A DNA stretch of 34,399 bases, taken from Chitinophagaceae bacterium UBA4407 (GTDB taxonomy: Bacteria; Bacteroidota; Bacteroidia; Chitinophagales; Chitinophagaceae). Shown in pieces: positions 33,617 to 34,399 of the stretch. The stretch covers positions 1-34,399 of the forward strand of contig DGQT01000030.1 in NCBI GenBank assembly GCA_002390845.1, given 5' to 3'. The translations under genes were made by a program, and so were the position numbers. Numbering within the stretch: the stretch's first letter is position 1; every line of letters starts with the position of its first letter. The notes beneath the pieces are model-generated. The model was not told the DNA's origin and ran no database searches. It saw only the letters and a list, made by a program, of their open reading frames with translations.

Positions 33617-34399
33617 TTAAGCCACCTTTTTATAAGCCATGACTTTGGTTTTGTTGTCATAATACTTTGCAGCACCCCATTTTTCATACTGATGATTATG
33701 CACAAGTATTTTGTAAATAACTTTTACCAGTCTGCGGGCTACTGCTATAATTGCTTTTTTGGAACCGCGGCTTTTCTTCAGATTTTGATATACAGCCCAC
33801 CAGTATCCATTTTTGGCTTTTACAGCAGCCCATGCCACCTGCACCATGGCAGTGCGCAGGTATTTATTGCCGGGATGACATTTGACTATAACTTTTTTAT
33901 CTGAGCTTTCATGCACTCCCGGTGCAAAGCCCGCATATTTTACCGCACTGTCTTCAGTGTTAAATGATCCGATACTTAAGCCCATTTCTGCCATGATCAC
34001 TTCTGCACTTTCCATAGCAATGCCTTCCACTTCATCCAGCTTTTTCATTTGCTCTCTATGCTTTTCTGTAAACAGAGATTTTTTGATACCGGCTTTTGTT
34101 TTACATAGCATCTTCGTTGCGTCGCAATCACTTCATCTGTATAGCTTCTGGCATCAGTATAATCTCGTTAATAAATTGCAGGCAAAGCTCAATTCATAAT
34201 CCGAACGATGAACGTAATGCGACGCAACGATGCTCAACCAGGGAACAGGAAGCTGGTATCAAAAAAAAATCGCTTCTGTTTTTGTAGAAATATTGGAGAT
34301 TACAGACATGATCTTAAAATTGCAGCTTTCGAGGGTGCGGATAATTTTGTTTTTAATACGGGTAAGTTGCTGGGTATCATGCAGCCGCTGACGGGTAAG
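33617..34399 (-). pseudogene. IS110-family transposase, interrupted and running off the window
   Basis: Reading from the window edge, the reverse strand encodes an IS110 middle region (RQRLHDTQQLTRIKNKIIRT, then SVISNISTKT) that ends at a TGA at 34261-34259. In the same frame, the C-terminal Transposase_20 domain reads on from 34111 (KKLDEVEGIAMESAEVIMAE, VKYAGFAPGVHESSDKKV, KAIIAVARRLVKVIYKILV) to the stop at 33617. The intervening sequence is palindromic element E19, and about 60 codons of the normal protein seem missing. The N-terminal DEDD catalytic part is outside. The fragments cannot form an active transposase. Confidence 0.85.
34070..34282. repeat. Palindromic element copy E19, inserted in the IS110 gene
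   Basis: Outer ends ACAGAGATTTTTTGATACCG (from 34072) and GGTATCAAAAAAAAATCGCT (from 34255) are inverted. Cores are GTTGCGTCGCAATCACTTC (34116-34134) and GAACGTAATGCGACGCAAC (34210-34228). The right arm reversed shares about 25 bp with the left arm of the copy at 17743. Borders are approximate. It is inside a protein-coding gene, so it is a datable insertion. Confidence 0.85.

Noticed and set aside
1..34282. CRISPR array
   Set aside because: The recurrent cores are spaced 50 bp to several kb apart, occur in both orientations and in intergenic gaps; no regular spacer pattern and no cas genes.

Overview
The window looks like a chromosomal segment of a Bacteroidota bacterium, most likely family Chitinophagaceae. 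The reasons are the AT-rich composition, LytS-type histidine kinases with a LytTR regulator, a reg-propeller/Y_Y_Y sensor kinase, a C-terminal type IX secretion sorting domain, TAnnTTTG-type promoters, and families such as DUF3109, DUF6580 and DUF7033-type deacetylases. No rRNA, tRNA, CRISPR array or prophage was recognised.

Layout. 104-4326 (minus): polysaccharide deacetylase-like protein translationally coupled to a Uma2 nuclease-fold protein, an orphan LutB iron-sulfur protein, and DUF3109. 4570-12013 (minus): a signalling block with a 1016-aa propeller histidine kinase, then an operon of solute-binding-domain pseudokinase, LytS kinase and LytTR response regulator. 12468-18052: GNAT acetyltransferase, Rieske oxygenase, heme A synthase, RNase HII and a MurC-like ligase. 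18053-25938: anchored SRPBCC/GyrI protein, secreted hypothetical, T9SS-exported sugar dehydrogenase, GH20 hexosaminidase, TMEM175 channel and PhzF protein. 26167-33371: RNase HI, DUF6580, mannose-6-phosphate isomerase, YraN, Crp/Fnr regulator, YiaA-type membrane protein, aminotransferase and C45-type hydrolase lipoprotein. 33617-34399: a broken IS110-family transposase running off the window. Most genes are housekeeping or metabolic singletons; the real functional cluster is the two-component block.

The most striking content is non-coding. About 19 copies or half-copies of one dispersed palindromic element occupy most intergenic gaps longer than about 100 bp. A full copy is roughly 175-260 bp. 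Each arm runs from a T-rich outer end (TTTTTTGAGCCGGC-like), through ATGAAGCTTT, to a core GTTGCGTCGCACACTTGTAC and a GTTCGG..TTGAG inner part; the other arm is its reverse complement. The core has at least three variants, which are mixed between arms, and the central loops differ. One copy (34070-34282) sits inside the IS110 transposase and places an in-frame stop in it. This is the best evidence in the window that the element moves. It resembles a REP/BIME or MITE system; no mobilising enzyme for it is encoded here, and I do not recognise it as a named family.
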